A stretch of 64,000 bases of DNA from Solen grandis (lineage: Eukaryota; Mollusca; Bivalvia; Adapedonta; Solenidae), in NCBI GenBank assembly GCA_021229015.1, contig CM037788.1, forward strand, positions 46,552,497-46,616,496, in the 5' to 3' direction. Under the pieces are notes generated by a model. That model was not told the DNA's origin. It made no database searches and saw nothing but the letters and a program-made list of their open reading frames with translations. The stretch's first letter is position 1; every line of letters begins with the position of its first letter. Made by a program: the position numbers and the translations under genes. Of this stretch, positions 18,830-31,100 are shown in pieces.

Positions 18830-21800
18830 AATCCTTATCTATTTTCAGTCATATAATACTATCAAAATATGGCGTGTTTAGTTAGACAGGGTATGCATTC
18901 GAACTCAGTGACGTCATAGGGGTCACGTGACTCAAAAACCGAGCGGCTTAAACCCTAATGTCACCTGCCTTGCGACTGGTTTGCGATCGCATGCCAACGG
19001 TGATCACAATAAGTGATTTCACTGCGATATCTTTTCGGATCTAGATGGTTAGAAGTGGTATATGACTGTACGCCGAAATGTCGACCATGGCATAATTATG
19101 GACAGGTAGAGACAGAAAGCCAGATTAGCAACAGATTCAAAAGCATGTTTATTTTCTGAAGACCAATATTTTTCATAAAATATATACGCATGGTACACGT
19201 TATCAAATGTGATTTGTTATGAAATGTGGTATAACACCGGTCTACTACCACACTTTGACTAAAATATTTGCAGAAAAGGCACAGGGTTGCATGCACTTTT
19301 TGTTCAAAGGCAGTTGCCGATCGGTTGGTGACCAAGGCCTTTCAAAAACGGCCCTTGAAATATGGTTAAGTGTTCTTCAACTTTGCCATGCTAGAATTTT
19401 AGATTTTAGTTCCAGTTCTGTTAAATGTTTACATTCTGGTGATTAAAAAAGCATTTTACTATGAAACAAGAAATATATTTAAAAAGATATTCGGCATTGC
19501 TAAATATTTGTCAATTGTAACATGTATAAAGATAAAAACAGTTGGAAACGTAAGCAAAAATGTTATAAATGCCAAGATTATGGAGATATTGTGAAGACTA
19601 TATAATAACACGGATCTAATTTACAAACCAACAAAAAAAGCTAATCTACCAATCTTGATTAAATGTAATTGCACTTGCTGAATTTTTTTAAATAGACAAT
19701 GCGTATGTAACCAGTTGAAACCGAAAGAACATAAATCGCGTATATCCGATTTTTGTTTCCAAAGACGCTTAATAAACTGTACATCTCCTCTGCATTAGTT
19801 ACCTCCCCTGAAGGCAAATTAGGGGAAATTGTGGTCTAAAAATAGACATACACCTTTTTCTCATTTAGTTGTTTTCTATCATATTGACAAAGCAGCATTA
19901 TTTAATTAATAAGGAAGTGTTAAATATTCATTACTGCGTTACCTTTCATGTTTAAACTGAAAAAGAAACCTGTTATATCAAGTAGAAAGATATAGATACA
20001 ACCTGAAACTCCGATTTAAAGTTGGAATATCCGAAAAATATATTATACAAGCCAATGATAACATTGCATTTACTCTGGTTTTATTTGCATACCAACATTT
20101 GATCGGTTTAAGAAGTAGGTAAAAAAAAAGACGATTTTATATAAACCAGGATGGAAAATACGCACAAAGACCGGCAGAGAGAAAAAATGATTAGCTGCAT
20201 GATCCTAAACATGTTTATTTTTGAAAACTGTATGTATGGAATAGGATCTAAATTTGGCCATGAGTCATCGAAAAGGGAGTAACCATCATTATTATTGTAA
20301 AATAAAAATATGTAACATGTTTGAAATAACACTTTATGAATCAAGTATTATTGTATTAACTAATGTGAAAACAAAAACAATAAAATTCAAAATGTGCATG
20401 TCTTCTATCGTTATTACAAAATCGACACATATAATTGATATCTGATATCTTCTCCCTAAACTAAGCTACGGGTTTAAAAACTTGATTAACAGAAATATTA
20501 CACATTAGGCCGTATCGGACATGTCTAATTGACGGCCCTAGGCCCAATCTGCGGCCCAAGCTGATTATGATAAAGTGCCTGAAATGAACATTGTAGCAAA
20601 TGTTGTAACGCTATGTATTTATGAATTCATACATATTATCACGCTACGCTACTTTACTGTATTTATGCTATGCTACTTTACTGTATTTATCAAGGGAAGT
20701 AATAACTATCGGGAATATAGTTAAATCCGGGACTTTACGGTAGACAGAAAATTAAACCAATCTATATTAGTTTAAGAAATGATAAAAGAATTCGTTCTCC
20801 AATTTTTTAGTATAAGTGAATTTTATATTTTGAGTTTACCTAGACACGACTTACATAATGTTTAGGATATGGCTAATTCCAGGAAACGGTCGTCCTTCAA
20901 TTTGATCTTTGGTACAGCCAGTTTATCTTAAATTATCGTCTGCTCGTAGCATATCAATTACCATTGCTAATTAAGACCTTTCTCGCTTTTTATGTCACAA
21001 GAGAACATATGAAAATATTAATTTTCTGTCCGTGAGAACAATTATTTATGCTAATTAATGTTATTGGTTATAATTATAGTTGTAATTCACGCGTGAGGTC
21101 GCCGATTGAATATTAACCGGTATATGACACATTGGGCAGTGCTCATGTATTCACACGAGGCAATCTGTTGCTTTTTCTTTTATAGAATACATGTATATGA
21201 GATTTAATCACAACGGAAGAATTGACAGCCGGTCATTCGTCTTACGGTAGACAGAAAATTAAAACCAATCTATATTAGTGAGTTTTCCAAAACTACATTC
21301 AGTAATGATATTCATGTAACACAATTCCTGTTTGATACAAAAGTGTTTAATTTATAGTGATAGTAAAAAAGACACTTGCCATGGAAATATGAGCAACATC
21401 TGACTACCAACGTATGGTGTTTATAACTATTAATCCTTGATTTTACCTGTCTGTCATTCCTGTTTATAATACAATCAACATATTTGAAAAAGACCTGTTG
21501 CCCGATATTCGATAAATATCATGGTTAAAGAAAGATAATGAAATCCGGAATCAGGGGCTCTAGAACTAAAAAAGGAAATAACACCATGTCTAATAAACAA
21601 CTTAAATAGAAAATGGCGTAAATGAAGAAACACCATGTATAGGGAAGGCTGGTAAAGACATTAACTTTATATCAATAGTTGAGATTCAGTCAAGATCAGG
21701 TATATAGTTTTTGTCTTTGTTGATGTTGCTGCTACTGCTACTGCTGTGGTTGTTTGATTTATTATAATGAAAACACATAATAAGATGAAGGAGTGTTTGT

Positions 21801-21885
21801 TAAAACACTCATATTCTATATACCAAGGTCGTGGTAATTAGCACGAATGATAAACAGACTGTAGACATAATAGGGGTCTATTTAA
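18830..21885. other. intergenic, no supported gene
   Basis: No convincing coding region. Near 18908-18930 there is a TGACGTCA palindrome and a TCACGTGA palindrome 14 bases apart. A 35-bp sequence beginning CGGTAGACAGAAAATTAA occurs at about 20739-20772 and again at about 21243-21279. A short duplicated phrase, GCTACTTTACTGTATTTAT, sits at about 20648-20690. Confidence 0.55.
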
Positions 21886-21889
21886 TTGA

Positions 21890-23550
21890 TCTTTTCAATA
21901 TCATTTAAAATTCTGGGAATTTCCCAGATAGCTGGGCTGAAAGTTTCATAATTCCATTACTCAAAAAGGGAAAAAGGCAGGAGCCAGATAATTATTATTG
22001 GGATGACATTAGAATACTTAGTAATTTTGGAAAATTATTTTAGTGTTTTAAATGCTAGATTAGATCAATAGTGTAGTGCAAATGATATTATAATAAACGG
22101 AAAGGAAGGGGAGGAGTACTACGGATGCAGTTTTTGTTTTATATTCTCTAGTGGAACATTTTATTAATCGAAATAAAAGACTATATTATGTTTTTGTTGA
22201 TTTCAAGAAAGCGTTCGATAGTGTTTATCGCAATGCTTTATGGTGTTGGTAAAGATGGTAACATATTGAATATATGTCGTTCAATGTATAATACTGTTAA
22301 ATCATGCGTGAAAAGATGTGATGATTTCTTTGATTTTTTTTTTCATTATCTTAGTTAGTTTACGTCAAAGCCAAATAAATGCACCTATAATATTTGCATT
22401 ATTTCTAGAAAATATTGAGTTATTTTTACATGATGGAGTCACACCGGGAATACAATTTGTTGATTTATGTATATTATTACTTCTTTTTGCAGATGACATG
22501 GTTATAATAGGTAAATCACCACATGAATTACAGTGCAGTTTAAATCGTCTCTATGAATATTGTTCTACTTGGGGCCTAGAGGTCAATATAGAAAAAAACA
22601 ACAAAAAAACTATAGTATTCAGGTAAAAGAGGTCTCATAAAAAATGAAAAAAATGGTATTATAATGGCAACTTGATTGAAACCGTTGACAGTTTTAATTA
22701 TCTATGATTAGTATTTAATTACACGGGGTCTTTTCTGTTAAATAATCAAAGTGTCATCGGTAAGTCTTTAAAAGCTTTAAATGTGTTACAGAGTAATTTA
22801 TTTAAACATTAGGTTAATTACCAAATTTCTCTTCAATTATTAGATTCTTTTGTTACTCCGCTTTTAAATTATAGTAGTCATTCTTGGGGGTTCACAAAAT
22901 CAAAAGGTTTAGAACTGCCACATTTAAAATTTTGTAAATCACTTTTAGGAGTAAAATCTAGTACGTGTAATGCGGCCGTATATGGTGAACTAGGTAGATA
23001 CCCCGTGTAATCAGGTTTGTTGATATTATAAAATATTGGCTGTCGCTATTGAGTACAGACAACATTATCCTGAAAACAGTTTATAATGTATCATTAACCG
23101 ATTGTAAACTTGGGAAACGGAATTGGGCATGGCGGATTATATCTATTTTGGAAGAACTTGGATTTTCTTATGCTTGGGTATCTCCAAATTTGTTACATCA
23201 TCATGATTTCATAAATGTCTTCAAACTGAGAGTGATTGATAACTTTATTCAAAAATGGCGAAATGATATTGATAAAAGTACAGTTTTGAATATTCTTTAT
23301 AATCACTTGAAACCTGATTCTTCCTTTAGTAATTATTTGGGGAAAAAACATTACGAGACGATTTTTGCTTTATTTATCAAGGTTAAGACTTTCTTCACAT
23401 ATGTTGCGAATTGAACAAAATAAACCTGGCAAAAACAGGTTACCTCGTGAGGAAAGGAAGTGTCAGTGTTGTAATGCAAATGAAATAGAAGATGAGTACC
23501 ATTTTATAATCAGATGCAAGCTTATACCTATAACTATAGCGCACAATTTT
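21890..23550 (+). mobile_element. non-LTR retrotransposon remnant (plus strand)
   Basis: RT segments appear in order: FPDSWAESFIIPLLKKGK near 21920, a DFKKAFDSVYRNALW segment near 22200, and the catalytic FADDMVIIGKSPHELQ at about 22487. The region after RT (23049-23414) includes LGKRNWAWRIISILEELGF, and a C-terminal Cys-rich part near 23450 has KCQCCNANEIEDEYHFIIRC. Several frameshifts and stops break it. Same family as 16199-18824. A downstream microsatellite (GA)n lies at 23752-23770. Confidence 0.8.
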
Positions 23551-24011
23551 TAGTCTGATTATTGCCAATAAGAATCACTTTTTTTTCCCTATTCTACTAC
23601 ATCTTCAGTCTAATGACAATGTATTTTAATTATCTCACCCCCCCCCCCCTCTCATCATTAATTGCATTAATTGTTCAGGTTTTTTTTGTATTTTTTTCTT
23701 TTCAGTTAACTTGTGACAAGTATAATCATTTACAATGTAAAAAGTGTGTGGGAGAGAGAGAGAGAGAGAGAAAGAAGGAGAGAGTAGCTCACTATCCGCC
23801 ATGAATCCTTCTGTATATGAAAAGTGATTGTTCACATGCCTTTACTGTATTGTACATGTAAACTGTGAAAATAAAATGTATTGACTTGACCCTTTTTATA
23901 TACTAATTAGTTTTTGTAGTATGTGTTATAGTCAATGAGGCTTAAAAATTGTGGTCAAGTCTAATAGTAGCGGTCACAGATGACAGCTATCATACAACGC
24001 CACGGTATTAT

Positions 24012-24031
24012 AAGAGAGAGAGAGAGAGAGA
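24012..24031. repeat. (GA)n microsatellite
   Basis: A pure GA run; a shorter one follows near 24148-24162. Confidence 0.9.
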
Positions 24032-24752
24032 TGTTTATTCAAAATCCAGTAAGCACAATGGCCCATGTGGCACAATCATAAATATACAATAACAGCAGAC
24101 AGCATGTATAGTATTATAACCTTAAGATGTATATGTTTATATCCTTGAGAGAGAGAGAGAGAACAATTTAAAGGAGAAGGTACATCCTAAATGTCATATT
24201 TGAAAATTTTTGTTGCTTGTAGAATATTTTTCATTATTATAACAATAGTTATATTAAATGCTATGAATCATCAGCATCATCGTCGTCTACAAAACACATC
24301 ATCCCATTTTTAGATCGCAAAATAGCGAAATGATAAATTTTGAATATGTTTTGAACATATTACGACCTCACTACAGAATCCAAATCATACAGAAAACAAA
24401 CTCATATGACATACGCATATATACTCCTACATATAAATATGAAGACATACATACGTTTACACATAAGCATACTCAAGTATAAGTGTTAGATGAAATTCTA
24501 CCAACATCAAAAAAGTATTCCTTAGTTCAGTTAAAGAAACAATGGTAAGAAATAATACCAATATCCCTGTAGTAGTAACCCTAACGAAACGAAAATTTAG
24601 GGCAACTAAAGGATAAACATTTACGAAACACATACATATACATAATTAATTCTTGTAACCCTACAATAAAAACTAAAATAGGGCGACTGAAGGATACGCA
24701 GGATTACATATGCTCACATATATATATACACAAATTAACAATAAGTTTACAA

Positions 24753-25020
24753 TTATGATAAGTACAGTGTTTCATTTCTCAGTTTGAATGATTTGAAAAT
24801 ATACAATGCTAATTTCATTAAAATTTTACTGTTTTCACTTTTGAGAAGAATTATTAATTTAAACACACTTGGCCTTTTTCCAAAATATGACTGTATAAAT
24901 GGCAAGTATAAAGTACATTCTAATAAAAAATGATACTCGTCTTCTACTTTATTACACAATCTGCATTTTCTCTGGTCATGGGGTGTACTTATAGGTCTAG
25001 GCCATCTACCTGCCTATATA
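24753..25020 (-). mobile_element. non-LTR retrotransposon 3' fragment
   Basis: The minus strand encodes a C-terminal Cys-rich LINE segment: CRLCNKVEDEYHFLLECTLY, followed by FIQSYFGKRPSVFKLIILL and a stop at 24753. It parallels the C-terminus of the 21890-23550 element. No RT domain remains. Confidence 0.7.
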
Positions 25021-25197
25021 ACCTCTGTTGATGTGTCCTGAAAACGAGTCCGTACATAAAATTCTCGTAGAGAGGACACACAAATTCGTATAATTTAAAG
25101 ATATGCTGTTCCAAACATAATAAAGAGTTAAGCATTATTAATTAATACATTTTTACAATTAAATACAATTAATCCACATGTTTCATTTGTTTTGTAG

Positions 25198-28100
25198 GTA
25201 AAATGAAGATATCACCAAAGAGGAGTGTAATTTTAGTCGTGACAGGTATTATTTTTGTTTGTATTCAGTCACTGTTTGATTTAAGAACATATGTACCAGT
25301 CAATTCAAGTTCTGTGTTAAAAGCTGTTCGGGATGACGTTTCCCAATTTCATAAAAACAATAATGAAACAAATGCAGTGATGTCAAACAAAACAGCAAGG
25401 ACTTTGCAGGAAAGCCGAAAGTGTTTGCAAACGGACTGGGCGGTAAATGAAATGATAGCCAAAATCGATGATGGAAGTTTTGGCTATTTCCCGGATAACT
25501 TTGAGTCTATGACTTTGCATAATCTGACACGAACGTTGGGAGCTTTAAAACTAACAACAGCGCCACACCTCTTTGATGACCAGGAGACCCGGCAGATGAG
25601 GTAGGGAACACATCAATCAAGCAAAATTCAAATTGACAAATTAATAAAATTGGTTCGTAAAAGTAAAATATGTAAATACAAAATAACACAAAAAGGTATT
25701 TTAACCACGAAAAAGAAAACCATCGTATAATAGAGTTGAAAAGCATAGTTCAGGAGGGAGTGGGAGGGGGAAGGCGTTTACCGAGAGCGTTGTACATATT
25801 AAGGCCCTCATATTCTCCACTATATGCATGTGAACACAATTGTATTCTCAATTCTATGCATGTGTACACAAATGTGTCATATTAAAGGTCTCCTATTCTC
25901 CACTTTATGCATCTGTACAGAAATATGTCATATAAAGGGGACCATATTCTCCACTCTATTCATGTGTACACAAATGTGACATATTAAGCGTCCCCTATTC
26001 TCCACCCTATGCATGTGTACACAAATGTGCCATATTAAGGGCCTCCTATTCTCCACTCCTGGCATGTGTACACAAATGTGTCATATTAAGGGCCTCCTAT
26101 TCTCCATTCTCTGCATGTGTCATATTAAGGGCCTCCTATTCTCCACTCTAGGCATGTGTACACAAATGTGTCATATTAAGGGCCCCCTATTCTCCACTCT
26201 ATGCATGTGTAAAAAATGTGTAATATTAAGGGCCTCCTATTCTCCATTCTATGCATGTGTACACAAATGTGCCATATTAAGGGCCCCTATTCTCCACTAT
26301 ATGCATGTGTACACAAATGTGCCATATTAAGGGCCCCTATTCTCCACTCTATGCATGTGTACACAAATGTGCCATATTAAGGTGTGTGAAGTTAGCGCGT
26401 AGATCGTAGATCGTAAATCAACACTATAACTAATTTTCTTTGTCGACCTGGGTCGTAGATCGTAGCTCAACCATTCAAATAAACCATTATAAATGGTTGA
26501 GCTGGATCGTAGATCGTAGCTCGACCATTTAAAACTTTCATAGAATGGTTGAGCTGGATCGTAGATCGTAGCTCAACCATTCAAATAAACCAAAATAAAT
26601 GGTTGAGCTGGATCGTAGATCGTAGCTCAACCATTGAAAAAGTTCACGGAATGGTTGAGCTGGGTCGTAGATCGTAGCTCGACCATTGAAAACTTTCATA
26701 CAATGGTTGAGCTGGGTCGTAGATCGTAGCTCAACCATTGAAAATGTTGATGGAATGGTTGAGCTGGATCGTAGATCGTAGCTCACCATTAATAACCAAA
26801 ATAAATGGTTGAGCTGGGTCGTAGATCGTAGCTCACCATTAAAATTAAATGGTTGAGCTGGTCGTAGATCGTAGCTCAACCATTGAAAAAGTTCACGGAA
26901 TTCATTTGTCGGAAAAAAAATGCTTTCGTCGGGAAAAGAGTTTCCTTCGAAAATCTTTGTACTTGTCGGGAATATCTCATTCGTCGGAAAAGTTTCCGTC
27001 GGGAAATTTTCTGTTCGTCGGGAAAAATTATATGTCGGGAATTTAGTATTAGTTGTGAAAATTGTATTTTGTTAATATTTTTATCTTCGTCGGGATTTTT
27101 GTACTAAAATAAAAATTTCGTCGGGAAAAGAGTTTCCTTCGAAAATCTTTGTACTTGTCGGAATATCTCATTCGTCGGAAAAGTTTCCGTCGGGAAATTT
27201 TTTATTCGTCGGGAAAAATTATATGTCGGGAATTTAGTATTAGTTGTGAAAATTGTATTTTGTTAATATTTTTATCTTCGTCGGGATTATTGTACTCGTC
27301 GAGAAAATTGCATTTGTCGGAAAAAAATGCTTTCGTCGGGAAAAGAGTTTCCTTCGAAAATCTTTGTACTTGTCGGGAATATCTCATTCGTCGGAAAAGT
27401 TTCCGTCGGGAAATTTTTTATTCGTCGGGAAAAATTATATGTCGGGAATTTAGTATTAGTTGTGAAAATTGTATTTTGTAAATATTTTTATCTTCGTCGG
27501 GATTATTGTACTCGTCGGGAAAATTGCATTTGTCGGAAAAAATGCTTTCGTCGGGAAAGGAGTTTCCTTAAAAAATCTTTGTACTTGTCGGGAATATCTC
27601 ATTCGTCGGAAAAGTTTCCGTCGGGAACTTTTTCAATGGTTGAGCTACGATCTACGATCCAGCTCAACCATTTATTTTGGTTTATTTGAATGGTTGAGCT
27701 ACGATCTACGACCCAGCTCAACCATTGTATGAATGTTTTCAATGGTCGAGCTACGATCTACGATCCAGCTCAACCATTTATAATGGTTTATTTGAATGGT
27801 TGAGCTACGATCTACGACCCAGCTCAACCATATATTTTGGTTAATTTCAATGGTCGAGCTACGATCTACGATCCAGCTCAACCATTCCATGAACATTTTC
27901 AATGGTTGAGCTACGATCTACGACCCAGCTCAACCATTTATTTTGGTTTATTTGAATGGTTGAGCTACGATCTACGATCCAGGTCAACCATTTATTTTGG
28001 TTTATTTGAATGGTTGAGCTACGATCTACGACCCAGCTCAACCATTCTATGAACATTTTCAATGGTTGAGCTACGATCTACGACCCAGCTCAACCATTTA

Positions 28101-31100
28101 TTTTGGTTTATTTGAATGGTTGAGCTACGATCTACGACCCAGCTCAACCATTCTATGAACATTTTCAATGGTTGAGCTACGATCTACGACCCAGCTCAAC
28201 CATTTATTCTGGTTTATTTGAATGGTTGAGCTACGATCTACGACCCAGCTCAACCATTCTATGAAAGTTTTCAATGGTCGAGCTACGATCTACGACCCAG
28301 CTCAACCATTCCGTGAACTTTTTCAATGGTCGAGCTACGATCTACGATCCAGCTCAACCATTTATAATGGTTTATTTGAATGGTTGAGCTACGATCTACG
28401 ACCCAGCTCAACCATTTATTTTGGTTTATTCCAATGGTCGAGCTACGATCTACGATCCAGCTCAACCATCAATATTTTCAATGGTTGAGCTACGATCTAC
28501 GACCCAGCTCAACCATTCTATGAAAGTTTTCAATGGTCGAGCTACGATCTACGACCCAGCTCAACCATTCCGTGAACTTTTCAATGGTTGAGCTACGATC
28601 TACGATCCAGCTTTAATTCGATCTACGACCCAAAAAAACTTACCATTTTATCATGTGTACACAAATGTGCCATATTAAGGGCCCCTATTCTCCACTCTAT
28701 GCATGTGTACACAAATGTGCCATATTAAGGGCCCCTATTCTCCACTCTATGCATGTGTACACAAATGTGTCATATTAAGGGCCCCTATTCTCCACTCTAT
28801 GCATGTGTACACAAATGTGCCATATTAAGGGCCCCTATTCTCCACTCTATGCATGTGTACACAAATGTGCCATATTAAGGGCCCCTATTCTCCACTCTAT
28901 GCATGTGTACACAAATGTGCCATATTAAGGGACTCCTATTCTCCACTATATGCATGTGTACACAAATGTGTCATATTAAGGGCCCCTATTCTCCACTCTA
29001 TGCATGTGTACACAAATGTGCCATATTAAGGGCCCCCTATTCTCCACTCTGTGCATGTGTACACAATTGTTCCTATTTAAGGGCCCCTATTCTCCACTCT
29101 ATGCATGTGAACACAAATGTTTCATATTAAGGGCCCCTATTCTCCACTCTATGCATGTGTACACAAATGTGTCATATTAAGGGCCCCTATTCTCCACTAT
29201 ATGCATGTGTACACAAATGTGTCATATTAAGGGCCCCTATTCTCCACTCTATGCATGTGTACACAAATGTGTCATATTAAGGGCCCCTATTCTCCACTCT
29301 ATGCATGTGTACACAAATGTGTCATATTAAGGGCCCCTATTCTCCACTCTATGCATGTGTACACAAATGTGCCATATTAAGGGCCCCCTATTCTCCACTC
29401 TGTGCATGTGTACACAATTGCGTACTATTTAAGGCCTCCTATTCTCCTTTCTATGCATGTGAACACAAATGTGTCATATTAAGGTCCTCCTATTCTCCTT
29501 TCTATGCATGTGAACACAAATGTGTCATATTAAGGTCCTCCTATTCTCCTTTCTATGCATGTGAACACAAATGTGTCATATTAAGGTCCTCCTATTCTCC
29601 TTTCTATGCATGTGAACACAAATGTTTCATATTAAGGTCCTCCTATTCACTAGGTCACTTTGAGATTTCTTTGAGGAAGCATTCAAGCTGACTTGCGGTA
29701 GGTTGTAGGTTTTCTGTTTTTGTCTCCACCTGTAATTAGCTGGATGTAGCTAAATCACTACAATATTGCCGCAGACACGGAACACTTCAGCACAACTAGT
29801 ACATAAATAGATGTCGTATACAATAGACGATATCCGGAACTCAGGTTGAATGGGTTTATGGGCTTTATCCATGGAGGTACAGACAAGGTGTTCATGCAAC
29901 ACAACAGTAATTCTTTTACTACTCTTGGTATACCTTTATTCATTTCTAACGGTAAAACTGTGTTTGTACCTACATGGAAATGGGAAAACCCACTGTGTTT
30001 GTTATTCCGTGGTAAATCTATTTTCTTTCTTTCTCATCAACAATCTAATAATCAGAGAGTTATATAATATATATATGTAAAATTAAAATCAATGTTGTAG
30101 TGCCCAAAATGTATTTATTTAAGGTTTTTATTAATTTAAATCAATTTCTCTCCGAAATATGTTCAATGTAAAAAATCTTGGGTATGGTATTTTCAATATC
30201 ATATGCGTTTTTATTTCTACAATATCGATTACATTAGATGAATATTTGGGTCCCAAACATGTATTTAAAAGATTATTCATTTAAGGCAATTCCCATCCAT
30301 CATTAAATTGTGATCATGATCCATCAAAGAGATCGTCGAAATTTTATAGTAAATGCAAGCCTTTATAGACTTTGAGCAAAACTCCATATAATTATATTTT
30401 CATGCTTTATCTTAAAAACGAGACACCGTTCATTCACTTTAAGAATAGGTACGATATGCCATCAGGCCGAAAACCCAAAGGCCGCCTGGGTCGAATTCCA
30501 CCATCAGTTCTTAGCGTTAAGTAATACTTAAAGACTTAAGGGCGAATTTCATAGCTCTCGTTTTTCTAATAAAAGTACCCAAATATTTCCTTTCTTAACA
30601 ATTATTGTTAATTATTTAGGTAATAATTCATTTCAGCATAGTCATGTTCTTGAATATTTGATAAAACAGTAATGGTGGAATGTGTATCTACCTTGTTTAA
30701 GAATGTAAGGATTACCTAGCGTTAAGTATTCGATCCTGGTCGCTTATAACATGATGTAATATATAACTTAATGTTCAAATGTGTCATCATCGATAGCGGA
30801 ATTTTAAAATGGTATACTTATATGTCATTTACATGTACTAGATAATATATAAATCTTACATGTACATGTATTTGTATTGTGTAATTCATAATTTTAAAAC
30901 AGTTTGCATAACATTATTTTTTTACACAGAACACCCAACTGGTTACAGTTTCAGCGACATATTCGTCAGTTTTCCCTGTACGACCCCGATGACCCGGTAG
31001 TGGACTCCCTGTTACAGGATCTCACAAGTCTACCTATCATTGCTTCATGTAAGTACAACTCAAAAATTGCCAGGATAACCTAGTGGTTAATGCCCTGGTT

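Noticed and set aside
25507..25746. 79-codon minus-strand ORF over FAM20-like exon 1
   Set aside because: Antisense to a better supported spliced exon with a signal anchor and matching phases.
26398..28625. CRISPR-like array (repeats of about 38 bp with short spacers)
   Set aside because: Spacers are only 12-14 bp and recur in a few types, the locus lies in an intron of a eukaryotic gene, and no cas genes are present; it is a satellite.
29305..29691. 128-codon Cys-rich repeat ORF
   Set aside because: Product of the 50-bp satellite read in frame; the phase drifts with 51-bp units.
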